The position numbers and the translations under genes are program-made. Below are positions 53,728 through 61,807 of a DNA stretch of 64,000 bases, one piece after another. This DNA comes from Acidobacteriota bacterium. Lineage in GTDB: Bacteria; Acidobacteriota; Terriglobia; Acidiferrales; UBA7541. Where the stretch lies: assembly GCA_003154775.1 (NCBI GenBank), contig PMES01000054.1, forward strand, positions 1 to 64,000, read 5' to 3'. Below the pieces are notes generated by a model. It saw only the letters and a program-made list of their open reading frames with translations, made no database searches and was not told the origin of the DNA. How positions within the stretch are numbered: position 1 is the first letter of the stretch; each line of letters starts with the position of its first letter.

Positions 53728-54399
53728 GTGCCCGAGATCAAAACAACAAATGTGAGCGTGAATTGGACCTCCACTCAGGCCTTCGCCGTCGCTCTGATCT
53801 CCCTGTTGCTTGGCTTGGCCGGTGGCTGGTTTATCCGCAAGTCCTTCGTTCCTGCTCCCGCCGCAACCGCAGTCGCGTCTCCCGCCGCTCCGGCCGACAA
53901 TCCACCTGTCGCTCCGCTCGGCTCTCTGGCCGCCATGCCTACTCCCGATCAATTGAAGAAGATGGCCGACACGCAGGCTGCTCCTCTTCTTGACAACCTG
54001 AAATCTGACCCCAGCAATCCCGACTTGCTCGCCCGCATCGGCAACATCTATTACGACGTCAAGCACTACCCGGAGGCCATCGATTACTACGAGCGCTCTT
54101 TGAAGCTCCAGCCTGCCAACGCCGCCGTACGCACGGACATGGCCACCGCTTATTGGTATAGCGGAAACGCGGACAAGGCCCTCGCCGAGTTCAACAAGGC
54201 TCTCACCTACGAGCCCAACAAGGCCAACACCCTGTTCAACATCGGGATCGTCAAGTGGCAGAGCAAAAACGACGCGGCTGGCGCCATTGCTGTCTGGCAG
54301 AAATTGCTCGACACTAACCCGAACTACGAGGCTCGCGACAAAGTGCAGCAGATGATCGATCAGGCCAAATCCGGCTCCCACGCTCCCATTTCCGAATAG
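53728..54399 (+). CDS. membrane-anchored TPR protein (paralogue)
   Basis: 223 residues from GTG 53728, with AAGGAG nine bases upstream. The order matches its upstream neighbour: transmembrane helix at about 18-36 (ALISLLLGLAGGWFI), Pro/Ala linker, then TPR units from residue 80 (ARIGNIYYDVKHYPEAIDYYERSLKLQP). The two proteins share LLGLAGG in the helix and DQ/EQ-(L/M)K-x-(M/L)AD-xxAAPLL before the TPRs, showing tandem duplication. The 37-bp gap implies one transcript. Confidence 0.8.
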   Translation: MPEIKTTNVSVNWTSTQAFAVALISLLLGLAGGWFIRKSFVPAPAATAVASPAAPADNPPVAPLGSLAAMPTPDQLKKMADTQAAPLLDNLKSDPSNPDLLARIGNIYYDVKHYPEAIDYYERSLKLQPANAAVRTDMATAYWYSGNADKALAEFNKALTYEPNKANTLFNIGIVKWQSKNDAAGAIAVWQKLLDTNPNYEARDKVQQMIDQAKSGSHAPISE

Positions 54400-54414
54400 C
54401 TTTGCAAGGTGGCA

Positions 54415-54621
54415 ATGACACTTCACAAACTCCTGGCCGGCGCAATCCTTTCCCTTTGCTTATCCCCCTGCTCCGTTCACGCCCAAGCTCCTCCCAAAGC
54501 GCAATTCATCTCTCTCGAAGAAGCTCGGCCCGTCCTCTCCGCAATGTCCGGCTCTTTTCCCGCCGAATTGAAGAGTCCTATAGCAAGCGATCCGGCCCAG
54601 CGGCCCGCTTCTCGCCCCTAA
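54415..54621 (+). CDS. short secreted protein, probably truncated
   Basis: 68 residues from the ATG at 54415, 15 bp after the TPR stop with AAGGTGG upstream. A convincing signal peptide (to about VHA-QA) is followed by ISLEEARPVLSAMSGSFPAELKSP, which looks like the start of a longer globular protein. It then breaks into a Pro/Ser/Ala run and stops 26 bp before a dispersed repeat. I interpret it as the N-terminus of a gene truncated by repeat insertion or deletion. Confidence 0.45.
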   Translation: MTLHKLLAGAILSLCLSPCSVHAQAPPKAQFISLEEARPVLSAMSGSFPAELKSPIASDPAQRPASRP

Positions 54622-54647
54622 TCAGGGTGCGGGGAAATACCCGCGAT

Positions 54648-54747
54648 TGTCATTCCGAGCCCCGTTCGCTTTTTGAACGGGGTGAGGAATCTTCTTTTCT
54701 GCTGGTTTTTTGAGAAAAGCAGATCCCTCGCTCTGCTCGGGATGACA
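54648..54747. repeat. 100-bp dispersed repeat with inverted ends
   Basis: It opens with TGTCATTCCGAGC and closes with GCTCGGGATGACA, inverses at 12 of 13 positions. Internally it has CCCCGTTC/GAACGGGG (54660-54667 and 54675-54682) and CTTTTCT/AGAAAAG arms, so the RNA or single strand would fold into a cruciform. A degraded half-copy lies at 7280-7357. It resembles a non-autonomous MITE-like or REP-like unit. Confidence 0.6.
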
Positions 54748-54835
54748 ACGCATGAGCGTTTTTCGCATCTTGTTAAGCCAAATCCGCTCAGCCCAGCGAT
54801 AGCTGCGTCATTCGTTTTGAAGTTTTTCCGCTCTT

Positions 54836-56713
54836 TTAAGGGTGCGGCTTCGCGGCCGCTGCGGGCGTCACGCCTACCGCTGTGTGTGGGTGTAGATGGC
54901 AGGTCAGGTTGCAGGAGTTTGTCGCCCTGCTATACATAATCGGCGTTGCGCCGTTCGGGGCCACCACGTTCACGTCAAAATTCACCAGCCGCTCGCCGGA
55001 GATGCTTCCGTTCATGGAGCCCATTCCATGCGCCGTATGGCACGCCGAGCAGGAGAATCCGTCGTTGACATGCCGTGCGTGCTCGCTGAAGCTCGTATTC
55101 GCCACGATCGCGGTCAGATTGTGGCACTTGCCGCACAGCGCATAAGGCCCGTTGATCGATAGTTCCGGTGTCGGCATCAGATTCGTGATCAACTGCCCCG
55201 GCGCCGTCGCCTGCGAAAACTCGTAACGCCGTTCCAGGATGTGCGTCCACTTCGAACCGTGCGGGCCATTCGGTCCCAATCCCCCGAATTCGCGATTGTC
55301 GTCGCTGTTATGGCAATCCGTGCACAGAATCTGCACCCCCATGCTCCGCCCCTGCGTTGCCCCGTCCAGGTTCAGCATGTTCGCCAGCAAACTGGGCTGC
55401 GGCAGCGCGCTCATTCGAACGTGAGTAACCGGATGACTCGAGCTGCTTGCCATCGCGAATTGCGGTATCACGTTAAACGTGTCTCCCGAAGTTACCGCGC
55501 GCAGCGGCAAGTACCCGAATATGGGATTGGCCACTTTCCCCACGCTCGTTCCATGGCAACGCAAGCAATTCTCATACTGATTGACCGTTGGAGTTACCAC
55601 CGTGATTCCGTCCGTCGCGCTTACGCCTGCAACTCCGTTCTGGGATGCCCGCGTCATCGGCGGCACGGGAAAGGACGCCACTTGGCCGGACGCATGTCCA
55701 TTGTGGCAATCAGCACAAGTGGCATGCCGGTTGTTGTTCAACACGTTGCTCTCCGCCGCGTCGTGCGCGCTCGTTCCCGTCATAAACGGGTGGCCAACCT
55801 TCGGATTCGCATATTCCGCAAACACATTCAACGCGGCAGGCGCCATGTTCGTGCCTCCGCCGTGGCACGCTACGCAATCAGTTTCATTTGGCTGGCGCAG
55901 CAACCGGGTCCCGCCGAGCGCGTTGTGCAGGGCATGGCAGGAAATGCACGCATTCTGCCCTACCGAAGGATAGCTCCCCGTATTTGCCTGTGCAGCAATC
56001 TTGTTTGTGGCCGTGGCATGAATGCTGACGGTCCAGCCCGCCAAGGGGTTCTGTTTCCCCGTCACCACGCGATTCGGATCATGGCACGCCAGGCACAGAT
56101 GACCGTTCGAGCTGTCCATCAGCAAGAAATTCGGTGACAACAGATCCGTCGATTGCACATGGGGGTTGTGGCAAGTGGTGCACTCAATGTTTCCTTTGAT
56201 CAACTTGATCGTGCCCGTTGGATCCGCCGTCTTCCCCTGCGAAACCAGTGACGCCGCAAGGTCCGGCGCATCCACCAGCGGCAACACCAGGCTGAATGGG
56301 TGCGATCCCTCCAAATTCGTCGAGAATTTGTCGGCCGCATTCATCTGCCCGGTCATAGGTATGGTCTTGTAGGCCACCGTCTGGCCTGGCGCCACGGTTC
56401 CGTCGTGGCAGCTCAAGCACAAGCTGCTCGACCCTCCCAGCAGGGGCTGCGATTCTTTCTCTGCCGCTGTCGTACTCGTATACGTTGTATACACGCTGGT
56501 CGAGAGCTGCTGGTTCCAGAGCGGCGTGTTTCCCCCAACGCCCGAGTGCGGCGCATGGCAGTAAAGGCACGAAGCAGACAGCCCGCCCTTGACCGGCGAG
56601 ATCCCGCTTGGCGTCAAATCATGCGCGCCCAACACGTCTCCGGTGATCTGCTGGCCTCGCGTCATCGTACTGGCCAGCAGCATGGCGGCGCAGATCCACA
56701 ATGTCTTTCTCAC
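54836..56713 (-). CDS. 12-heme c-type cytochrome, probably outer surface
   Basis: 625 residues with a signal peptide (to about residue 20) and no lipobox. Eleven CXXCH sites are visible (CLYCH, CLSCH, CTTCH, CLACH, CISCH, CVACH, CADCH, CLRCH, CTDCH, CGKCH, CSACH) plus CNLTCH at 601-606, a CX3CH site. Twelve hemes equals Geobacter OmcB, the surface partner of a porin-cytochrome conduit. The N-terminal DVLGAH...C-x-x-CHAPHSG...LCLSCHDG stretch closely parallels the tetraheme protein of this cluster. The GTG start overlaps the NHL stop (GTGA). Last gene of the minus-strand cluster. Confidence 0.88.
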   Translation of the reverse strand: MRKTLWICAAMLLASTMTRGQQITGDVLGAHDLTPSGISPVKGGLSASCLYCHAPHSGVGGNTPLWNQQLSTSVYTTYTSTTAAEKESQPLLGGSSSLCLSCHDGTVAPGQTVAYKTIPMTGQMNAADKFSTNLEGSHPFSLVLPLVDAPDLAASLVSQGKTADPTGTIKLIKGNIECTTCHNPHVQSTDLLSPNFLLMDSSNGHLCLACHDPNRVVTGKQNPLAGWTVSIHATATNKIAAQANTGSYPSVGQNACISCHALHNALGGTRLLRQPNETDCVACHGGGTNMAPAALNVFAEYANPKVGHPFMTGTSAHDAAESNVLNNNRHATCADCHNGHASGQVASFPVPPMTRASQNGVAGVSATDGITVVTPTVNQYENCLRCHGTSVGKVANPIFGYLPLRAVTSGDTFNVIPQFAMASSSSHPVTHVRMSALPQPSLLANMLNLDGATQGRSMGVQILCTDCHNSDDNREFGGLGPNGPHGSKWTHILERRYEFSQATAPGQLITNLMPTPELSINGPYALCGKCHNLTAIVANTSFSEHARHVNDGFSCSACHTAHGMGSMNGSISGERLVNFDVNVVAPNGATPIMYSRATNSCNLTCHLHPHTAVGVTPAAAAKPHP

Positions 56714-57828
56714 TGCGCTCCCCCCGCGCCTGGCTTCGGCAATCCCCAGTAGTGATAAACCTGCACGCGCCGGTTCAGCGAATCCGCCACATAGATCCGG
56801 TCGTTCCGGTCAATGAAGAGTCCTGTCGGCAATTGAAATTGTCCGGCAGCCGTTCCCCGCTTCCCGAAGTAATAAAGCAGCTCACCCTGGCGATTGAAAA
56901 CCTGTATCGCGCCCCACAGCCCGTCCACCACGTACAGGTCCCCTTCCGAATCCACGGCAATTCCCTTCGGCCGGAACATCGCTCCGGACGAGTCGCCGAT
57001 TTTCCCGATCGCGTACTGGAATGTCCCCGATTTGTCCAGCACTTGCACCCTGAAGTTCATGGCGTCCACGACAATCAAATTGTTGCCGTCCAGACGCAAT
57101 TCTGTCGGAAAGTTAAACTCGCCCTCGCCGCCTCCTGGCTTGCCGATTGTCTGCACCACGCTCCCCTGCATGTCCATCACGTAAATCTTGTTGCGCAGGG
57201 TGTCCGATACATAAATGCGCCCGGCCCCGGAGTCGATCGCAATTCCCGTTGGCCGCTTGAAGATTCCCTCTCCATACTTTAAGGCGCCGATCATGCGCTC
57301 ATACTTGCCATTCGCGTCGAACACAAAAATCTTGCCCGACTCCGAATCCGTAACGTAAATGTTGTCCTTGGCGTCCACCGCCACGCATTGCGGCGCAAAC
57401 AGCGAGTTTTTTCCCTTATCGTGGCGCGCAATAAACTTGTACTTTTGCTGCGCAAAATCAAAAATGTGGATCCCGAACGCATCCGGGTCGGTCACAATAA
57501 TCCGTCCGCGCGAGTCGGTCACCACGCTGTAGGGCCTCACCATCGAGTGGTACTCCGGCGGTCCCGCCACTACGTCCACCACCCGCGCCCAGAACCCTTT
57601 CTTCGGCTTCACGTCGCGTTCCCAGCCGAAGTTCCTCTCGTACACAAGCTTGCGCCCGCCCTCCAGTAGCAGCTCTGGAACGCTCACCTGCACCGGCGTC
57701 TTTTTGTCCGCTTTTTTGTTCTTCTGCCCGGCCCAAACCGGCGAGACAACCAGGAGAATAGCCACGGTCACTTCCAGAATCGGGCCACGTCTTTTTCCTG
57801 ATGCCCGATCTAGAAGAAGTTGAACCAT
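56710..57828 (-). CDS. NHL-repeat beta-propeller protein
   Basis: 372 residues with a hydrophobic signal segment at about 18-34 and a Lys-rich mature start (GQKNKKADKK). From about residue 95 there are six NHL repeats of the form FxxPxGIAVDSxGxIYVxDxxNxRIQVFD. It overlaps the upstream barrel gene by 19 bp and the 12-heme gene by 4 bp, so all three are coupled. NHL proteins recur beside Geobacter omcS/omcE-type cytochrome genes, where they are thought to help secretion or assembly. Function here is inferred from that association. Confidence 0.85.
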   Translation of the reverse strand: MVQLLLDRASGKRRGPILEVTVAILLVVSPVWAGQKNKKADKKTPVQVSVPELLLEGGRKLVYERNFGWERDVKPKKGFWARVVDVVAGPPEYHSMVRPYSVVTDSRGRIIVTDPDAFGIHIFDFAQQKYKFIARHDKGKNSLFAPQCVAVDAKDNIYVTDSESGKIFVFDANGKYERMIGALKYGEGIFKRPTGIAIDSGAGRIYVSDTLRNKIYVMDMQGSVVQTIGKPGGGEGEFNFPTELRLDGNNLIVVDAMNFRVQVLDKSGTFQYAIGKIGDSSGAMFRPKGIAVDSEGDLYVVDGLWGAIQVFNRQGELLYYFGKRGTAAGQFQLPTGLFIDRNDRIYVADSLNRRVQVYHYWGLPKPGAGGAQ

Positions 57829-59642
57829 CGTTGCACACCAACGTAGAACGAGTTTAGCTGAGCGGGGGCAGTACCGGAAGCGCTGAATCCCTGAATGAAC
57901 CTGCTATATCCCCCCGTGAAGAACATCTGCCGGTACTGATATTGTACGCGGCCAAACACATTCTCCGAATTGTTCTGCGATCCGATGCTGTTGCTCACCG
58001 TATCGCTGAACGCCCTGGCGTAGCTGAACGTAATTGTCAGCCGCTTATAGGGGTTGATTCCGATTCCTCCCCCATACGCATGACCTCCGTACAGGATCAG
58101 GTCCGTCGGCAGGGGCGTCGTCCCACCCGACAGCGGCGGCGTGATCACTCCATTCACCCCAAGCAGCCCTGTTCCGCTGGATTTCGAGTACGTGCCGTTG
58201 AATCCAAACCACCTCACGTTAAATCCTGTGCCGTAATTCTGCGCATTGTAGCCATACCCCGATGACACATTCAACAAGCTTTGTGATTCGCCGGCGTTGG
58301 CATTCCAGTGCACCGGCCCAATTTTTCGGCCCAACTGCCCGGAGTAGCCCCATCCCGAAGTCGTATACCCCACCAACAAGGTCTGCGTGTTCTGAAAGTA
58401 ATTCCCCGAAGCGCTCACGTCCCAAAGTGCTATCCTGCGGGAGTAGTTCACCACGGAAAGCAATCCCACCGTGCTTAGGTTGGAAGTGTCCTCCGTTGTG
58501 CGCGTGACGCTCAACGCCGTGCTAAACGATCCGCCCAGCAGCCGGTTCCAATAGTTCACCGAGCCCGTCAGCGCATTGGACCCGTACGCGCTGCCGAAAT
58601 AGCTTTGATCGCGGTGCTCAAACGTCCCATAGAAGATCCAATGTTTTGTCAGGTTGTAGCTCGCCAACCCACTCGCATCCCACGAATTGGACGATTGACC
58701 CGGCGTGCTCTGCTGCAGGATGCCACCCGCCGAAATGATGTTTTGGTACAGCGTCCCCAGCAAATTGTCCGTGTAGTTGAAATCGGCGCCCAGTGTCAAT
58801 TGCGCTTCGGGATGGAAATTCACACTCGAACTGAACGTGTCCACCGTGCCAGTGTAGCGGCCATCCGAAAAATCGGAGGTGAAATCCGACCGGTTGAAGT
58901 TCGCGCTAAAACTTCCGTGCAATGGCAGATTGCGGCTCGCCCCGAACGAATACGAGCTTCCATCGTTGTCCAGATTCTCTAGTTGTTGCGTTTGCAGGAT
59001 CAGTGGATATTGCGCATGGGTCAGATTGTAGACATATCCGCCGTTCAGGTTGAATCCGTCTATCTGGTACATCGCGTGGGCATTGAAGTTATGGTAGTCC
59101 GAAGACCCATTCGCATCGGTCCCGTAAATCGAATAATCATTCGTGCCTTGCGCGTAGTTCAACGAAACATGCGGCAAATCCGGTACATTCACTCCCCAGC
59201 CAACGTTAAACCCATTCGAGTTTCCGTGGGTCGTGTAATTCGGCAAGCCCGGGACGTCAAACGTGCCCAAGCTATCGTACGTTCTCGAGTAACTTATCGA
59301 GCCAGGGTAATTGCTCCCGCTGAAAAGCGATGCATTTGCGAGCACTCCGCTGCTATCGGAAATCGACGATGACGTCGAATTGTCTCGCGATTGGTTGAAA
59401 TAAGGGCTCACCTGAAACGATAGAAAATTGGGGTCATAAAAGGATCCGTTCAGCGTGGCATTCCCCCCGGCCGTGAGGCCATGGTCCGAGGGAATTTGGT
59501 TTCCGTAGTCCCCTGTGTACCCGGCGGAAATCTGCCCGTTCATATTCATGCTCACATCGTTTCCGACCGTAACTTGCGCCGGCACGCGCGCTGCCGCTGC
59601 CAGCACGATGAAGCATCCGATCCACGTTGCGCGCCACTTCAC
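57810..59642 (-). CDS. outer-membrane beta-barrel, candidate porin of a cytochrome conduit
   Basis: 610 residues from GTG 59642 with a signal peptide to about residue 22. The mature protein consists of alternating aromatic/Gly/Asn-Ser strands throughout, and it ends in RWFNFF with terminal Phe, the BamA recognition signature. The length suits a 20-28-strand barrel like MtrB, PioB or OmbB, which sheath a periplasmic multihaem cytochrome. The N-terminal CXXC of some MtrB proteins is absent. Its position between cytochrome, chaperone and NHL genes supports the conduit role; a specific family match was not testable by eye. Confidence 0.75.
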   Translation of the reverse strand: MKWRATWIGCFIVLAAAARVPAQVTVGNDVSMNMNGQISAGYTGDYGNQIPSDHGLTAGGNATLNGSFYDPNFLSFQVSPYFNQSRDNSTSSSISDSSGVLANASLFSGSNYPGSISYSRTYDSLGTFDVPGLPNYTTHGNSNGFNVGWGVNVPDLPHVSLNYAQGTNDYSIYGTDANGSSDYHNFNAHAMYQIDGFNLNGGYVYNLTHAQYPLILQTQQLENLDNDGSSYSFGASRNLPLHGSFSANFNRSDFTSDFSDGRYTGTVDTFSSSVNFHPEAQLTLGADFNYTDNLLGTLYQNIISAGGILQQSTPGQSSNSWDASGLASYNLTKHWIFYGTFEHRDQSYFGSAYGSNALTGSVNYWNRLLGGSFSTALSVTRTTEDTSNLSTVGLLSVVNYSRRIALWDVSASGNYFQNTQTLLVGYTTSGWGYSGQLGRKIGPVHWNANAGESQSLLNVSSGYGYNAQNYGTGFNVRWFGFNGTYSKSSGTGLLGVNGVITPPLSGGTTPLPTDLILYGGHAYGGGIGINPYKRLTITFSYARAFSDTVSNSIGSQNNSENVFGRVQYQYRQMFFTGGYSRFIQGFSASGTAPAQLNSFYVGVQRWFNFF

Positions 59643-59661
59643 GGCCCCGTCGCCCTTTCCC

Positions 59662-60693
59662 CTACAGCACTTCCACCTTAGCCGTCGCCCGGAGTTTTTT
59701 GTCCAGCCCAGACCGCAATTGCTCGGTCTTCAAGTTCTGCAATTGCTTGCTCAGCGAATCTTTTACGTCCTCGAATTTCTGCATGCCAGCCGGGCTGTGG
59801 GCGATGAGCCGCACTATCGTGAGGGCTTGTTCCACCTGGATTAAGTCGCTCACCTGCCCGGGTTGCAGGGCCAGGGCCGCGCTCACCACCTGCGGCGGCA
59901 ATTTGTCGCGATCCACGGACTTGTGCTCGCCCATCATCACGCGGTAGTCATCTTCCGAAATCTTTTCCGCCAGCAACCCGAACTCTTCGTAATTCTTGGT
60001 TGCCTTGGCCTGCTTTAGCGCATCCTCCGCCCTTTTGCGGGCGTCCTTTAATTGCTCGGGCGTGGCTTTTTCCGGGGGCAATATCGAAATCGTCTGGAAG
60101 GAAAAAGATTCCGGCGACCGGAACGTCGCGGCATTCTTGTCGTAGTAAGCCTTCGTTTCGGCCAGCGAAACGCCGGACTTGTCTTTCACTTCGACGGCCA
60201 GCAATTGGTCAATCAGCAGCGAACGCCGGACTTTCTGCCGCAGCACTTGCTCCGAGCCTTGGCATTCCCAGGTCATAAATCCTTTGTAGTCGTCGGGACT
60301 CTTGAACTGCTTCCGAAACTCCGCCACGGCGTGATCCAATTTCGCAGGCGTCACCGTCATCCCCCGCCGCTTGGCTTCCTGGTATACCAACTCCTCAAAC
60401 ACAATCATTTGCAGCGCGCCCTTGCGAATGTCCTCTTCCATCGCTTTGGGGAATCCGCCGTTGTGCTGCCGCGCATAGGGAAAAATCGTGAACATCTCGC
60501 GCAGCAAATCGCGGTCCGTCAGCACCGTTCCGTTCACCCGGGCCACCGGCTTTTCCGGGGGAACCGTCGTTGCGTCTGCGCTCGGCGCTGCCGGAGTGGC
60601 CGTCAGCTCATGAGAAACCGCCATCTGCCCCTTCGCAGATGACCCCATGCCCGCCAGCACCACCAGCATCATCGCTATCAGCGCCTTCTTCAT
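59662..60693 (-). CDS. parvulin-type (PpiC/SurA) peptidyl-prolyl isomerase
   Basis: 343 residues from the ATG at 60693 (GAGGG upstream); the longer frame to 60858 crosses a hairpin. The signal peptide ends near SAKG. Residues ~45-180 form a SurA-like helical chaperone region (TDRDLLREMFTIFPYARQHNGGFPKAMEEDI), followed by a parvulin domain (about 200-300, with LPPQVVSAALALQPGQVSDLIQ) and a C-terminal helix. It probably assists folding of the barrel encoded 19 bp downstream and/or the cytochromes. A PpiC-type gene also accompanies Geobacter OmcS-type clusters. Confidence 0.85.
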   Translation of the reverse strand: MKKALIAMMLVVLAGMGSSAKGQMAVSHELTATPAAPSADATTVPPEKPVARVNGTVLTDRDLLREMFTIFPYARQHNGGFPKAMEEDIRKGALQMIVFEELVYQEAKRRGMTVTPAKLDHAVAEFRKQFKSPDDYKGFMTWECQGSEQVLRQKVRRSLLIDQLLAVEVKDKSGVSLAETKAYYDKNAATFRSPESFSFQTISILPPEKATPEQLKDARKRAEDALKQAKATKNYEEFGLLAEKISEDDYRVMMGEHKSVDRDKLPPQVVSAALALQPGQVSDLIQVEQALTIVRLIAHSPAGMQKFEDVKDSLSKQLQNLKTEQLRSGLDKKLRATAKVEVL

Positions 60694-60760
60694 ATTTCCC
60701 TCTGCCCACTTCACTTCTTTCCTCTTATTCCGAACCACGGATCGCTGCTCGCTCGTAAAG

Positions 60761-60785
60761 TGGGGGGAGAAACTTCCTCCCCCCA
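60761..60785 (-). terminator. intra-operon hairpin after the tetraheme gene
   Basis: TGGGGGGAG and CTCCCCCCA form a perfect 9-bp stem with a 7-base loop, 19 bp after the tetraheme stop on the minus strand. The sequence following on the minus strand is CTTTACG, a weak U-tract, so partial termination or 3'-end stabilisation is more likely than a full stop. Confidence 0.5.
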
Positions 60786-60803
60786 TTTCATGAACAACCC
60801 GGC

Positions 60804-61661
60804 TTAGGTCGTCGGGAGGTTCGTGTTGTGCATTTCGTTCGATTCGCCACCATGGCACTGACGGCAGAACTGCGCCACGGAGTTGCTGGTTGGGCTGCTG
60901 GGGTTGTAGTAGCCGCGGACGAAGAACATCGTCTGAAACACGCCCTTGACGTTGCCGATCGTGCCGGCATAGGCCGTCATGCTGTGCTGGTCGTGGCAGG
61001 TGGTGCAGTTCACCGCGGGGTTGACACCGTCAAAGGACACGGTGCTCACGGTGAAGCCGTAGTCGAGTTGGAACTGCGCGAAGTGGCTGCCCGCTGGGGC
61101 TACCAGCTTCCCGCCGGCAATCGTGCAATCCCAGTTGTAGGATCCGCCGCAGCCGATCGTGGCTAACGGTCCCACTGGGTGATCGTTTTTGTAGTCGCCC
61201 TTGCCATTGCCGTCGTTGCCGAGCCACGTCGGAGCGTGACCGCCGATAGCATTCGGGATCGTTTCGAAGGTATGTCCCGTCATCATTCCGTTCACTGCCA
61301 GATTGCCGTCATGGCAGCTCAGGCAGAGCATGATGCCGACCGTCGGGTCATGCACGCCCGCAGCCATATTCGCCGGGGTCGTGACTGGGTAAGCGCCCGC
61401 ATCGCCAAACGCAAACGTCTGGCTGTAGTACGGTGTCACATTCGCACCCCACAACGCCGCATCGCCGCTGGTGGTGTCCGTTGTCGCGATGCCATTGCCC
61501 CGTGCGCCGCTGTGCGGTGCGTGGCAGGCTACACAACCCCGTCCATAAACGAGGTGCGCACCCAACACGTCCGTCGGCGACGACCAATTCGGGTTCGCCT
61601 GGGCGGAAGCAAACGTCGCCGCCGCCAGAACCCCTATTAGAACCAACATGATTCTTTTCAT
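60804..61661 (-). CDS. tetraheme c-type cytochrome, OmcE-like filament candidate
   Basis: 285 residues from the ATG at 61661, set by a textbook AGGAGG site; a longer frame to 61811 adds 50 non-secretory residues. The signal peptide ends near ASA-QA. Four CXXCH sites (C43-H47, C113-H117, C219-H223, C266-H270) and nine other histidines (36, 50, 104, 130, 142, 161, 193, 226, 278) allow bis-His ligation of all hemes. C171 and C179 could form a disulfide. Size, heme count and NHL/PpiC neighbours resemble Geobacter OmcE, whose subunits stack into cytochrome nanowires. Filament formation is inference. Confidence 0.85.
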   Translation of the reverse strand: MKRIMLVLIGVLAAATFASAQANPNWSSPTDVLGAHLVYGRGCVACHAPHSGARGNGIATTDTTSGDAALWGANVTPYYSQTFAFGDAGAYPVTTPANMAAGVHDPTVGIMLCLSCHDGNLAVNGMMTGHTFETIPNAIGGHAPTWLGNDGNGKGDYKNDHPVGPLATIGCGGSYNWDCTIAGGKLVAPAGSHFAQFQLDYGFTVSTVSFDGVNPAVNCTTCHDQHSMTAYAGTIGNVKGVFQTMFFVRGYYNPSSPTSNSVAQFCRQCHGGESNEMHNTNLPTT

Positions 61662-61807
61662 AATTGAAAGAACCTCCTGATTTGTGTTGCAACACTCCAC
61701 TGCTACTTCGTTCGAACGATCACTTCTCCGAATCGAAAAGGGACAAGCCGGCCGGAGCCGCCCCTCCCCGTTTTGGTTTTCCGGAGACAGCCAGAACTCT
61801 GGGTGCC

